From the NCBI RefSeq assembly GCF_016722925.1, contig NZ_JAEQNC010000003.1, positions 186,001 to 250,000 on the forward strand: DNA of 64,000 nucleotides, read 5' to 3'. The stretch comes from Phytoamicus setariae. GTDB taxonomy: Bacteria; Pseudomonadota; Alphaproteobacteria; Rhizobiales; Rhizobiaceae. This document shows positions 8,250-16,492 of this stretch, in pieces (the stretch's first letter is position 1; each line of letters begins with the position of its first letter). The notes under the pieces were generated by a model. The model was not told where the DNA came from and ran no database searches. It worked only from the letters and a program-made list of their open reading frames with translations. The translations under genes were made by a program, and so were the position numbers.

Positions 8250-9329
8250 ATGACTTCTCTTTGGACCCCCACAACTGTTGGAAACGTGCGTCTGCCGCAC
8301 CGGCTGGCGCTTGCCCCGATGACCCGCAGCCGCGCCAACGCAGATGGCACCCCCAGCGACCTCGTGCCCACATACTATGCTCAGCGTGCATCGCTCGGCC
8401 TGCTGATCACTGAAGGGGTGCAACCCTCCGAAGACGGACAGGGCTACATGATGACCCCCGGCATCCATTCTTCCGCACAGGTCGAGGGCTGGAAGAAAGT
8501 GACAGCGGCGGTTCACGCCAAGGGTGGACACATGTTCATGCAGCTGATGCATGCGGGACGGATGTCTCACCCGGACAATACCCCACATCATCGCCAGCCG
8601 GTCGCGCCGTCCGCCCTCAGCGCCGGCCAGCAGATGTTCACCCCGGCCGGCATGCAAGACACGCCGGTGCCACGCGCACTGACGACCGAAGAAGTCGGCC
8701 AGACTGTCGAGGACTTCCGCAAGGCGGCCCGAAACGCCATCGATGCGGGAATGGACGGGGTCGAAATACACGGTGCCAATGGCTATCTGATCAACCAGTT
8801 CCTCGCGCCGAACGCCAATATCCGCACCGACCGTTATGGCGGCTCGATCGAGAAGCGCGCTCGCCTTGCGATCGAAATCGCCACCGCGATTGCCGAGGAA
8901 ATCGGCCCCGAACGTACAGCCATCCGCCTATCCCCCGGCCTCGACATCGGCGGCCTCGTGGAAGGCCCTGACGGTCCGGAACTCTACCGGTATCTGATCG
9001 GCGAACTCGACCGGCTGAACCTCGCCTACCTGCACGTCTTCCATTTCGGCAGCGAACAGCTGCTCAAGGACATCCGCGCACTGTGGTCGCAGAAGCTGCT
9101 CGTGTTACGGCCGGGCCGGACGCTCGATACGCTCGCTACAGATATCGAAACTGGACTTGCCGACGTCGTGCCCGTAGGGCGCTGGGGGCTCGCCAATCCC
9201 GACTTTGCCGAACGGCTCAGACAGGGCGCACCGCTCAACGAACCCGACGCCAACACCTTTTACAGCAGCGGCGCGGCAGGCTATACAGATTATCCGACAC
9301 TGCAACCAAGCCAAAGCGCGGTTGCCTGA
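8250..9329 (+). CDS. Old Yellow Enzyme family alkene reductase (NADH:flavin oxidoreductase)
   Basis: A 359-residue FMN enzyme of the OYE class (NemA, XenB, GTN reductase relatives) that reduces activated C=C bonds or nitro/nitrate ester groups with NAD(P)H. It has the N-terminal LALAPMTRSRAN, the substrate-binding pair His174/Asn177 in EIHGANGYLINQF, and NANIRTDRYGGS for phosphate and flavin contact. Start chosen at MTSLWTPTT; an earlier ATG at 8223 lies inside the operator. The gene is followed 15 bp later by a MarR regulator, matching the common oxidative or electrophile-sensing nemRA-like arrangement. Natural substrate unknown. Confidence 0.9.
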   Translation: MTSLWTPTTVGNVRLPHRLALAPMTRSRANADGTPSDLVPTYYAQRASLGLLITEGVQPSEDGQGYMMTPGIHSSAQVEGWKKVTAAVHAKGGHMFMQLMHAGRMSHPDNTPHHRQPVAPSALSAGQQMFTPAGMQDTPVPRALTTEEVGQTVEDFRKAARNAIDAGMDGVEIHGANGYLINQFLAPNANIRTDRYGGSIEKRARLAIEIATAIAEEIGPERTAIRLSPGLDIGGLVEGPDGPELYRYLIGELDRLNLAYLHVFHFGSEQLLKDIRALWSQKLLVLRPGRTLDTLATDIETGLADVVPVGRWGLANPDFAERLRQGAPLNEPDANTFYSSGAAGYTDYPTLQPSQSAVA

Positions 9330-9344
9330 CCGCGATGGACAAAG

Positions 9345-9809
9345 ATGAAAGACACCGAACAGTCACAGCCGCATGAACAGTGCCCTTGCCTGTCCCAGGA
9401 CTATCCGGTGAGCTTTGCCATATTCGCTCTTGCCCGGTCGCACCGGGCGAGAGCCGCGCAGCTTCTCGCTGAAATCGGGCTGTTTCCCGGCCAGGAAATC
9501 CTGCTGATGCAGCTTGGCGAGAAGGACGGGCAGCCGCAGAAATCGCTGTGCGAGACAATCGGCCTCGACCACTCCACCGTCGCAAAATCGCTGACCCGGC
9601 TTGAGCGCTGCGGCCTGATCGAGCGCCGGAAGTGCGCGGAAGACGGCCGCGTAAGCCAGGTCTACCTTACCGACAAGGGCCGCGAGGCTCGCAACGCCAT
9701 CTGTGGCGTGTGGGCGAACCTCGAACAGATGACCGTCCAGCACCTCACTCCCGCCGAGCAGGCACAGTTGATTTCGCTTGCCGAAAGGATCAAGCCCTGC
9801 GTGGGCTGA
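9345..9809 (+). CDS. MarR-family transcriptional regulator
   Basis: A 154-residue winged-helix regulator: dimerisation helices at the ends and an HTH at about 65-110 ([30 protein letters not shown], wing [16 protein letters not shown]). Several cysteines (CPC near residues 13-15, Cys68, Cys88, Cys95) could make it thiol-responsive. It follows the alkene reductase gene by 15 bp, and a perfect palindrome covers the promoter of that gene, so autorepression with release by an electrophile is likely; this is inferred. Confidence 0.88.
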   Translation: MKDTEQSQPHEQCPCLSQDYPVSFAIFALARSHRARAAQLLAEIGLFPGQEILLMQLGEKDGQPQKSLCETIGLDHSTVAKSLTRLERCGLIERRKCAEDGRVSQVYLTDKGREARNAICGVWANLEQMTVQHLTPAEQAQLISLAERIKPCVG

Positions 9810-9858
9810 AGGGCTTGGACCGCCAGGATGTAAACTCATAGAAGGAGCCCACCCTGCC

Positions 9859-10626
9859 ATGCCCTGGTCTCCCAGCCAATATGTGAAATTCGAAGATGAG
9901 CGCACGCGACCGGCGCGCGACTTGCTGGCGCAGGTGCCGCTCGAACGCGTCACGCACGGCATCGATCTCGGCTGCGGGCCGGGAAACTCCACCGAGCTGC
10001 TGATCGAGCGCTATGGGGCCAAGGCCATATCCGGGCTCGATGGCGATGAAAACATGGTGGAGGCGGCGCGCAAGCGGCTGCCCGACACCCAAATCATGCT
10101 GGCCGACCTTTTGACATGGCGACCTTCCGAACCACAGGACCTGATGTTTGCCAATGCCGTCTTTCAATGGCTGCCCAACCATCTTGACATCTTCGACCGG
10201 CTGATGGATCGGCTTGCGCCCGGTGGCGTGCTGGCCGTGCAGATGCCCGACAATCTCGATGAGCCGAGCCATCTGCTGATGGAGGAGTCGGCCCAGGCGG
10301 GACCGTGGCGTAACGCCTTTGCAAAGCCGGCGCGCCGCGCCGCCTTGCCGAAGCCCTCTGCCTACTACGACAGGCTGATTGGAAAGTCGGTGCGCGTGGA
10401 CATCTGGCACACGATCTACAACCACCCGATGGATGGCGCCCCGGCAATTGTCGAATGGGTGAAAAGCACCGGCCTGCGCACCTACCTCGATCGAATCGCG
10501 GCCGAACGGCAGGCGGAATTCCTCGAGGATTACACCGCCCGGATCGCCAAAGCCTATCCCAGGCTTGGCAACGGCAAGGTGCTGTTCCGTTTTCCACGGC
10601 TTTTTTTCGTGGCTGTGAAGCGGTGA
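9859..10626 (+). CDS. tam: Trans-aconitate 2-methyltransferase
   Basis: A 255-residue SAM-dependent methyltransferase. It opens with [23 protein letters not shown], typical of Tam, and has the SAM motif [13 protein letters not shown] (about 35-47), the acidic residue in GLDGDENM, and [11 protein letters not shown]. Tam methylates trans-aconitate, a by-product that inhibits aconitase. The length equals the family norm. GAAGGAG precedes the ATG. It follows the MarR gene by 49 bp, so it could be transcribed with it. Confidence 0.9.
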   Translation: MPWSPSQYVKFEDERTRPARDLLAQVPLERVTHGIDLGCGPGNSTELLIERYGAKAISGLDGDENMVEAARKRLPDTQIMLADLLTWRPSEPQDLMFANAVFQWLPNHLDIFDRLMDRLAPGGVLAVQMPDNLDEPSHLLMEESAQAGPWRNAFAKPARRAALPKPSAYYDRLIGKSVRVDIWHTIYNHPMDGAPAIVEWVKSTGLRTYLDRIAAERQAEFLEDYTARIAKAYPRLGNGKVLFRFPRLFFVAVKR

Positions 10627-10817
10627 AAAGCGCATTCAACCGGTCTTTCGCCTGCCTTGTGGACAGAAGTGAAACGACAATTGCCGCGCGCCCGCTCTAC
10701 GACTGATTTTGCAGCCAATTCACCGCAAACTTCAAATTAACGGCAGAAAGGGCTTGAAAAAAAATCTCAGCCCCGCTATGTCGCGCATCACGAATGCCAC
10801 ACATTCGAAATGGTTAT

Positions 10818-10894
10818 GCGGTTGTAGCTCAGTTGGTTAGAGCGCAGGATTGTGGCTCCTGAGGTCGGAGGTTCGAGACCCCCCAACCGTACCA
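10818..10894 (+). tRNA. tRNA-His (GTG), without encoded G-1
   Basis: A cloverleaf with anticodon GTG. The acceptor stem pairs 10818-10824 with 10884-10890 (first pair G:U), then discriminator A at 10891 and an encoded CCA (10892-10894). The base before the stem is T, so the usual extra G-1 is not encoded and position 73 is A rather than C, as reported for a subset of alphaproteobacteria. Confidence 0.95.
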
Positions 10895-11138
10895 TTCCCT
10901 TCCTGAAAGAGATTCAAGGACTATAGGGATTTGGCTTGGCGAAGGCCAACGCCGACAAGCGCGCCGATTGCTTTGGCCGTTTGACGGCACTTATGCGGCA
11001 CATCAGCGAACGAACAAGTACTACCTATCCGTTCTTGTCCTCTTCGCACACGCAGCATAAAAGGTTAGCGTCCGCTGGACCAACAATGCAAATGGAGATC
11101 TGTCAGTTTCGTCAGACTAATATACGAAGGGACCTTAT

Positions 11139-11390
11139 ATGGCCATTTCAGTCAATCGTTTGGATCAGTACGATCAGGGTGTAAACGACGTATCGTTCGT
11201 CGGCAGCAAAATTAGGGCAATCCGGGAATCTATCGGCTATTCTGTCGAAGACCTCGCTGTTACCTGCGGCCTCGCCAATACAGAGATCGCCGGCATAGAA
11301 GCGGGCGAAGTAGCCGAACCGGGTCAGTTAGAGCGTATCGCCATTGCCATGCAGATTCCTGTCGAGAGTTTGTTCGACAAGTTGCACTAG
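11139..11390 (+). CDS. Small XRE/HTH_3 DNA-binding protein
   Basis: An 83-residue protein that is almost entirely one helix-turn-helix domain: KIRAIRESIGYSVEDLAVTCGL, then EIAGIEAGEVAEPGQLERIAIAM. AAGGGA lies upstream of the ATG. Single-domain XRE proteins of this size act as small repressors or antitoxin-like partners. No toxin gene is adjacent. The 244 bp between tRNA-His and this gene hold no other convincing gene. Confidence 0.7.
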   Translation: MAISVNRLDQYDQGVNDVSFVGSKIRAIRESIGYSVEDLAVTCGLANTEIAGIEAGEVAEPGQLERIAIAMQIPVESLFDKLH

Positions 11391-11397
11391 ACGATTC

Positions 11398-11428
11398 GGG
11401 CAGTCGGCTCATGGGGGGCCGGCTGCCC
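11398..11428. terminator. Hairpin between convergent small genes
   Basis: GGGCAGTCGG (11398-11407) pairs with CCGGCTGCCC (11419-11428) with one G-U, between the XRE gene and the BrnA-like gene. There is no T run on either side, so termination strength is doubtful. Confidence 0.4.
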
Positions 11429-11448
11429 ATGCTACATTGCTGGAAATA

Positions 11449-11682
11449 TCAGATGCCGGCCGCGATTGCCCTTGCCAACATATCGTTGAGCCTATCCTGC
11501 CAGCCAGGTCCACCCTCCTGAAAATGTTCCAGCACAGCCGAGTCGAGCTTGAGCGAAACAAGCTCCTTGGCCTTGGGCAGCGCCCTTTTCTCCACCACCG
11601 CCTCGACCGGCCGCTTGGCAGGCTTGAACAGGGCTTCGGCGGCATCCATCGGGTTGACCGGCCTGCGTGGGGGATTTGCCAT
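11449..11682 (-). CDS. BrnA-like (DUF4415-type) small protein, orphan
   Basis: A 77-residue protein with a disordered Pro/Lys-rich N-terminus and a C-terminal ribbon-helix-helix-like segment, VSLKLDSAVLEHFQ then GWQDRLNDMLARAI. The pattern (VSLxLD, hFxxxGxGWQxRhNxxLRxA) is that of BrnA-type antitoxins. A BrnT toxin would normally overlap just upstream; the upstream neighbour here is xylD, 33 bp away, so the partner is missing. It may be a solitary regulator derived from an antitoxin. Confidence 0.6.
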   Translation of the reverse strand: MANPPRRPVNPMDAAEALFKPAKRPVEAVVEKRALPKAKELVSLKLDSAVLEHFQEGGPGWQDRLNDMLARAIAAGI

Positions 11683-11715
11683 GGGTTAGGTCCTTTATGC
11701 TTATTGCCCGCAACC

Positions 11716-13497
11716 TCAGTGATTGTGGCGCGGCGGATTTCTGGCGATCTGGCGGAAATCGGCGGCACCTTCGAGCACCGCACCATCCGAAAGCTGGTTG
11801 ACTGACCGGCGATAGATGCGCTGCCACGGCGTCGCATCCGGCGGAACCGCCGGTATGCCGTCACCCTTGCGGCGTTCGATCTCGGCGTCCTCCACCAGCA
11901 TGTCGCAGCGGCCAAGGTTGAAATCGATGCGGACGATATCGCCGCTGCGGATCCAGGCGAGCCCGCCGCCGGCGGCACTTTCCGGTGAAGCATTGAGGAT
12001 CGAGGGGCTGTCTGACGTACCCGATTGGCGTCCGTCGCCGATGGTCGGCAGGCTTTTGATGCCGCGCTTGAGGATGTGATCCGGCGGCTGCATGTTGACG
12101 ACCTCGGCCGATCCCGGCCAGCCGATCGGGCCTGCACCGCGGATGACGAGAATGGTGTTCTCGTCGATGTCCAGCGACGGATCGTTGATGCGCTTGTGGT
12201 AATCCTCGGAGCCATCGAACACGACGGCCTTGCCTTCGAACACACCTTCGCGGCCCGGCTCCTGCAGGTAGCGGGCGCGAAAATCCTCGGACACCACGCT
12301 CATCTTCATGATGGCGAAATCGAACAGGTTGCCCTTCAGCACCAGGAACCCGGCGCGCTCCTTGAGCGGCTCGGCAAATGGACGGATGACCTCACGATCC
12401 TTCGCCTCACGACCCTTGAGGTTCTCGCCCATCGTCTTGCCGGTGACGGTGGGACAATCTCCATTGAGCTTGCCGTTCTCCAGCAGCTCCCACATGATCG
12501 CCGGCGTGCCGCCAGCCCTATGATAGCGTTCGCCGAGATAGGCACCCGCCGGCTGGACATTGGCCAGCAGCGGAATATCGAAACCATGTACCTGCCAATC
12601 TTCGGGATACAGCTCGACGCCGGCGTGCTTGGCCATCGCCGCCAGATGTGGCTGGGCGTTGGTGGAACCGCCGATGGCAGAATTGGTCCGAATGGCGTTG
12701 AGAAATGCCTCGCGGGTCAGAATATCGGAAGGCTTCAGGTCTTCCAAAACGATCTCGACCGCGCGCTTGCCCGTACGATAGGCCATCTGACCACGCTCGC
12801 GATAGGCGGCAGGAATGGCGCCGCAGCCGGTGAGCGAAAGCCCGAGCGCCTCGGCCAACGCATTCATCGTCGAGGCCGTGCCCATCGTGTTGCAGTGGCC
12901 GACAGACGGGGCGGAATCGAGTGCTGTCTGCAGAAACTCTTCCTCGTCGATCTCGCCGGCCGCGAGCTTGCGGCGCGACTGCCAGATCGCCATGCCCGAA
13001 CCCGCAAGCTTGCCCTCGTGCCAGCCATCGAGCATCGGTCCGCCGGACAGCACGATCGCAGGAATATCGACGGTCGAAGCCGCCATGATCGCCGAGGGCG
13101 TGGTCTTGTCGCACCCGGTGGTCAGCACCACGCCATCGAGCGGGTAGCCATAAAGGATCTCCACCAGACCGAGATAGGCCAGGTTACGGTCCAGCGCCGC
13201 CGTCGGGCGCTTGCAGTTTTCGAACATCGGATGGGTGGGGAATTCAATGGGAATACCGCCCGCATCACGGATGCCATCACGCACGCGCTTGACGAGCTCG
13301 ACATGCACGCGGTTGCAAGGGGTGAGATCGCTGCCCGACTGGGCGATGCCGATGATCGGCTTACCGGAGCGCAATTCCTCCGGCGTGATACCGTAATTCA
13401 TGAAACGCTCGAGATAGAGCGCGGTCATATCGATATGATCGGGATTGTCGAACCAGTCCTGCGAGCGGAGACGACGGGCTACAGGCTTATCGGACAT
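11716..13497 (-). CDS. xylD: D-xylonate dehydratase (IlvD/Edd family)
   Basis: A 593-residue dehydratase that removes water from D-xylonate to give 2-keto-3-deoxy-D-xylonate. From memory it resembles Caulobacter XylD along its whole length, including the opening RSQDWFDNPDHIDMTALYLE and the PRHNH end. The three cysteines that bind the [2Fe-2S] cluster in this family are at 61 (TPCNRVH), 129 (TTGCDKTTP) and 202 (GHCNTMGTAST). Start chosen at MSDKPVARRL behind GGAGGA. L-arabonate or galactonate dehydratases are close relatives, so the sugar acid is not certain. No other Weimberg-pathway genes are near. Confidence 0.82.
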   Translation of the reverse strand: MSDKPVARRLRSQDWFDNPDHIDMTALYLERFMNYGITPEELRSGKPIIGIAQSGSDLTPCNRVHVELVKRVRDGIRDAGGIPIEFPTHPMFENCKRPTAALDRNLAYLGLVEILYGYPLDGVVLTTGCDKTTPSAIMAASTVDIPAIVLSGGPMLDGWHEGKLAGSGMAIWQSRRKLAAGEIDEEEFLQTALDSAPSVGHCNTMGTASTMNALAEALGLSLTGCGAIPAAYRERGQMAYRTGKRAVEIVLEDLKPSDILTREAFLNAIRTNSAIGGSTNAQPHLAAMAKHAGVELYPEDWQVHGFDIPLLANVQPAGAYLGERYHRAGGTPAIMWELLENGKLNGDCPTVTGKTMGENLKGREAKDREVIRPFAEPLKERAGFLVLKGNLFDFAIMKMSVVSEDFRARYLQEPGREGVFEGKAVVFDGSEDYHKRINDPSLDIDENTILVIRGAGPIGWPGSAEVVNMQPPDHILKRGIKSLPTIGDGRQSGTSDSPSILNASPESAAGGGLAWIRSGDIVRIDFNLGRCDMLVEDAEIERRKGDGIPAVPPDATPWQRIYRRSVNQLSDGAVLEGAADFRQIARNPPRHNH

Positions 13498-13541
13498 GAT
13501 CGAACAATCCTCCCAGAAACAATCATATAAATAAAATGAAG

Positions 13542-13565
13542 ACGGCCCCGGCAAGGCGGGGCCGT
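13542..13565 (-). terminator. Terminator of metZ
   Basis: A 9-bp perfect stem ACGGCCCCG (13542-13550) / CGGGGCCGT (13557-13565) lies 11 bp past the metZ stop. On the minus strand it is followed by the T-rich CTTCATTTTATTT. Confidence 0.7.
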
Positions 13566-13575
13566 AGAAATCAGA

Positions 13576-14760
13576 TCAGCTGGCGACAGCCGAAAGCGCG
13601 CGATCGAAATCCTCGATCAGATCGTCGCCATCCTCGATACCGGCCGAGAGCCGGAGCAAACCGGCGGAAATGCCGAGCTCGTCCCGGGCCTCATCGCTCA
13701 GGTTCTTGTGGGTGGTGGTCGCCGGATGGGTGATCAGGCTTTTGGCATCGCCGAGATTATTGGAGATCTTGACGACCTCCAGTGCGTTCTGCAGCGCGAA
13801 GGCTGCACTCTTGCCGCCCTTCAATTCGAGCGCCACCAACGTCGATCCACCCGTCATCTGCCTGGCTATGATATCGGCCTGCGGATGGTCCTTGCGGCCG
13901 GGATAGATAACTTTGGCGACAGCTTTGTGATCAGCAAGGAAGTCTGCCAGCCGAGCGGCATTCTCCGTCTGCTGCTTGATGCGCAGCGCCATGGTTTCCA
14001 GCCCCTTGAGCAGCACCCAGGCATTGAACGGCGACATGGCCGGACCGGAATGGCGGAAATAGTCGTGGAGATTTTCGTCGATCCATTGCTTGTCGGACAG
14101 CACGACGCCGCCGAGGCAACGGCCCTGGCCATCGATATGCTTGGTAGCCGAATAGACGACCACATGCGCACCGAGTTCGAGCGGCTTCTGGAACAGCGGC
14201 GTTGCAAACACGTTATCGACCACCACCTTGGCACCGACCTGGTTTGCGAGTCTGGCAACGCCGATCAGGTCGACCACTTCCAGCGTCGGATTGGTGGGGC
14301 TTTCCAGAAAGAACACCTTGGTGCTCGGGCGGATGGCCTTTTCCCAGTTCTCCAGGTTCTTGCCGTCGATCAGCGTGCATTCAATGCCGTATTTCGGCGC
14401 CAACGTCTCGACCACCCAGCGGCAGGAGCCGAACAGTGCACGGGCGGCAACGATGTGGTCACCGGCCTTGAGCTGGCACATAATGGCGGCCGTGACAGCA
14501 GCCATGCCCGATGCCGTGGCGCGCGCATCCTCGGCGCCTTCCAGCATGCACATGCGCTTTTCGAACATGTCGTTTGTGGGGCTGCCGTAGCGCGCGTAGA
14601 TGAAACCATCCGTCTCGCCCTTGAAACGGGCTTCGGCCGACTCGGCGGTTTCATAGACGAAACCTTGCGTCAGGAAGATCGCTTCCGAGGTCTCGCCGAA
14701 TTGCGAGCGCAGTGTGCCACCGTGTACGAGCTTGGTTGCCGGGCGCCAGTTCTTGGTCAT
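13576..14760 (-). CDS. metZ: O-succinylhomoserine sulfhydrylase
   Basis: A 394-residue PLP enzyme of the Cys/Met metabolism family that makes homocysteine from O-succinylhomoserine and sulfide. Visible are YARYGSPTNDMFE, GSCRWVVETL, FLESPTNPTLEV, the aspartate in VVDNVFATP, and the PLP-binding Lys207 in YSATKHIDGQ. The GSCRW region and the GQGRCLGG following the lysine point to MetZ rather than MetB or MetC. GAGGA lies before the ATG. A SAM-II riboswitch and a hairpin with a T run precede it, so expression should fall when S-adenosylmethionine is plentiful. Confidence 0.92.
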   Translation of the reverse strand: MTKNWRPATKLVHGGTLRSQFGETSEAIFLTQGFVYETAESAEARFKGETDGFIYARYGSPTNDMFEKRMCMLEGAEDARATASGMAAVTAAIMCQLKAGDHIVAARALFGSCRWVVETLAPKYGIECTLIDGKNLENWEKAIRPSTKVFFLESPTNPTLEVVDLIGVARLANQVGAKVVVDNVFATPLFQKPLELGAHVVVYSATKHIDGQGRCLGGVVLSDKQWIDENLHDYFRHSGPAMSPFNAWVLLKGLETMALRIKQQTENAARLADFLADHKAVAKVIYPGRKDHPQADIIARQMTGGSTLVALELKGGKSAAFALQNALEVVKISNNLGDAKSLITHPATTTHKNLSDEARDELGISAGLLRLSAGIEDGDDLIEDFDRALSAVAS

Positions 14761-14782
14761 GCCAGTCGTTCCTCAAACATAA

Positions 14783-14809
14783 AAACCGGCCGCGCAAGCT
14801 GACCGGTTT
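14783..14809 (-). terminator. Attenuator hairpin between riboswitch and metZ
   Basis: AAACCGG (14803-14809 read on the minus strand) pairs with CCGGTTT (14783-14789) and is followed by further T (minus strand TTTTTATG). It lies after the aptamer and before the metZ ribosome-binding site, which suggests control by premature termination. Confidence 0.65.
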
Positions 14810-14825
14810 CCAACGAACGCGGCCA

Positions 14826-14879
14826 TATTTAGCTACTTGTTTTACGTGGCTGCAAGCCGGCCGGCCAAATCACCACGGG
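14826..14879 (-). ncRNA. SAM-II riboswitch
   Basis: On the minus strand the P1 stem CGTGG (14873-14877) / CCACG (14845-14849) encloses the conserved TGATTT and TTGCAGCC; the 3' part carries the conserved GTAGCTAAA (14828-14836). This is the SAM-II (metA-type) class, which binds S-adenosylmethionine in a pseudoknot. A TTGACG hexamer (complement of 14911-14916) is well placed to start transcription just before P1. Confidence 0.92.
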
Positions 14880-14956
14880 ATAAAGCGGGCTTATCCGATC
14901 TCCTTGCTTGCGTCAATGTATTAGGGTTTCTATTGTCCCGCGAAAGTGAGGACGAC

Positions 14957-16048
14957 ATGGCTGGAATATTGGCAGATCGCGCCATCAGGGCGCTTTTCGA
15001 CGAGGGTCGCCTCAAGGCGGAAAAGGCCTTGGACGGCGACCAGATCCAGCCCGCCAGCCTCGATCTCCGCCTTGGCTCCAAGGCATTTCGCGTCCGCGCC
15101 TCGTTCCTGCCGGGACCGTCGAAGCGCGTTGCTGACAAGCTCGGCCACCTGAGCCTGCATGTCATTGACCTGACGGAAGGCGCCGTGCTGGAGACGGGTT
15201 GCGTGTACATAGTGCCCCTGATCGAGAGTGTAGATCTGCCACAGGCGCTATCGGCCTCGGCCAACCCGAAGAGTTCGACAGGGCGCCTCGACATCTTCAC
15301 GCGCGTCATTACCGACTACGCGCAGGAATTCGACAAAATACCGGCGGGCTACAGCGGCCCTCTTTACCTCGAAATCTCGCCGAAGACGTTTCCCGTTGTC
15401 GTTCGCCGGGGTTCAAGGCTGTCGCAGATCCGGTTCCGTGAAGGCCAGGCGCTGCTGCGCGAGGACGAGATGCTGCAGGTGCACCTTTCCGAAACACTGG
15501 TGGCCAGCGAAAAACCCGTCATCGCAGGCTCATCGATCGCGCTGTCAATCGATCTCAAGGGCACCGGCCCGGACGGCCTGATCGGCTATCGCGGAAAGCG
15601 GCATTCCGCCGTCATCGACGTCGACGTGAAAGCCGCCCACGATATCTACGATTTCTGGGAACCGCTCTACAGCCGCGGCACCAACGAACTGATCCTCGAT
15701 CCGGACGAGTTCTATATCCTGGTTTCGCGCGAGGCGGTGCATGTGCCACCGCTCTACGCAGCGGAAATGGTGCCGTTCGACCCGCTGGTCGGCGAATTCC
15801 GCGTCCATTATGCCGGCTTCTTCGATCCTGGCTTCGGCCATGCCAACGCTGGTGGCTCCGGCTCACGCGCCGTCCTGGAAGTCCGCAGCCATGACGTGCC
15901 GTTCATTCTCGACCACGGGCAGATCATCGGTCGATTGGTCTATGAGCATATGCGCGAACTGCCTCAAGCGCTCTATGGAACCGGGCTAGGGTCGAACTAC
16001 CAGGCGCAGGGCCTGAAGCTTTCGAAGCATTTCAAAAGCCACACGTGA
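14957..16048 (+). CDS. dcd: dCTP deaminase, long alphaproteobacterial form
   Basis: A 363-residue 2'-deoxycytidine 5'-triphosphate deaminase that converts dCTP to dUTP for dTTP synthesis. It is nearly twice the length of the usual 190-residue enzyme. The motif SANPKSSTGRLDIFTRV near residue 100 is typical. Two halves each end in the same pattern: YLEISPKTFPVVVRRGSRLSQIRF near 138-161 and VLEVRSHDVPFILDHGQIIGRLVY near 310-333, suggesting an internal duplication of the dUTPase-like fold. Start at MAGILADRAIRALF behind GAGGA. Divergent from metZ. Confidence 0.88.
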   Translation: MAGILADRAIRALFDEGRLKAEKALDGDQIQPASLDLRLGSKAFRVRASFLPGPSKRVADKLGHLSLHVIDLTEGAVLETGCVYIVPLIESVDLPQALSASANPKSSTGRLDIFTRVITDYAQEFDKIPAGYSGPLYLEISPKTFPVVVRRGSRLSQIRFREGQALLREDEMLQVHLSETLVASEKPVIAGSSIALSIDLKGTGPDGLIGYRGKRHSAVIDVDVKAAHDIYDFWEPLYSRGTNELILDPDEFYILVSREAVHVPPLYAAEMVPFDPLVGEFRVHYAGFFDPGFGHANAGGSGSRAVLEVRSHDVPFILDHGQIIGRLVYEHMRELPQALYGTGLGSNYQAQGLKLSKHFKSHT

Positions 16049-16141
16049 GCGGGCGGACATAGCCGCAGGCCTCCTGCAACTCCGCGCAAGTGGTTTACGC
16101 TTGACAGCATGCCGGCAGTCATGAAATTGCTGCGTTCGCAA

Positions 16142-16215
16142 GCGGGTGTAGCTCAATGGTAGAGCAGCAGCTTCCCAAGCTGAATACGAGGGTTCGATTC
16201 CCTTCACCCGCTCCA
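16142..16215 (+). tRNA. tRNA-Gly (CCC)
   Basis: Acceptor stem GCGGGTG / CACCCGC, discriminator T, encoded CCA at 16213-16215, and a seven-base anticodon loop TTCCCAA giving anticodon CCC. The T arm GAGGGTTCGATTCCCTT is standard. The 277 bp after it hold no gene I can support and are more AT-rich than the flanks. Confidence 0.95.
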
Positions 16216-16492
16216 TAAACTTCAATACCTTAGTTAAATGTCGTGTCACTCGCTTCACCGGCGTGTCACTTCCAGTTCTTGTTTCGCGCCCTCGCTATTT
16301 TGCGCAGCGTGTCAATCGGTGCAGGATGTTGCCCTAGTTAGGCGGCCCAGCTGGGCGTCTGACCCACACCTGATCCGTCACAAAAGTAGCTCAGAGGCTA
16401 TACAACCCAGTGAACTGACATCGATCCAACTTTGATGATGCCTCACAACCCTTGATAGCCTATACCCGTGAATATGGGTAAAGGGGATGTGA

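Noticed and set aside
10936-11184. 82-residue frame between tRNA-His and the small XRE gene
   Set aside because: No ribosome-binding site, no recognisable motif, and it overlaps the start of the XRE gene, which is better supported.
16238-16435. 65-residue frame after tRNA-Gly
   Set aside because: Composition looks random, no ribosome-binding site, and no match to a known small protein.
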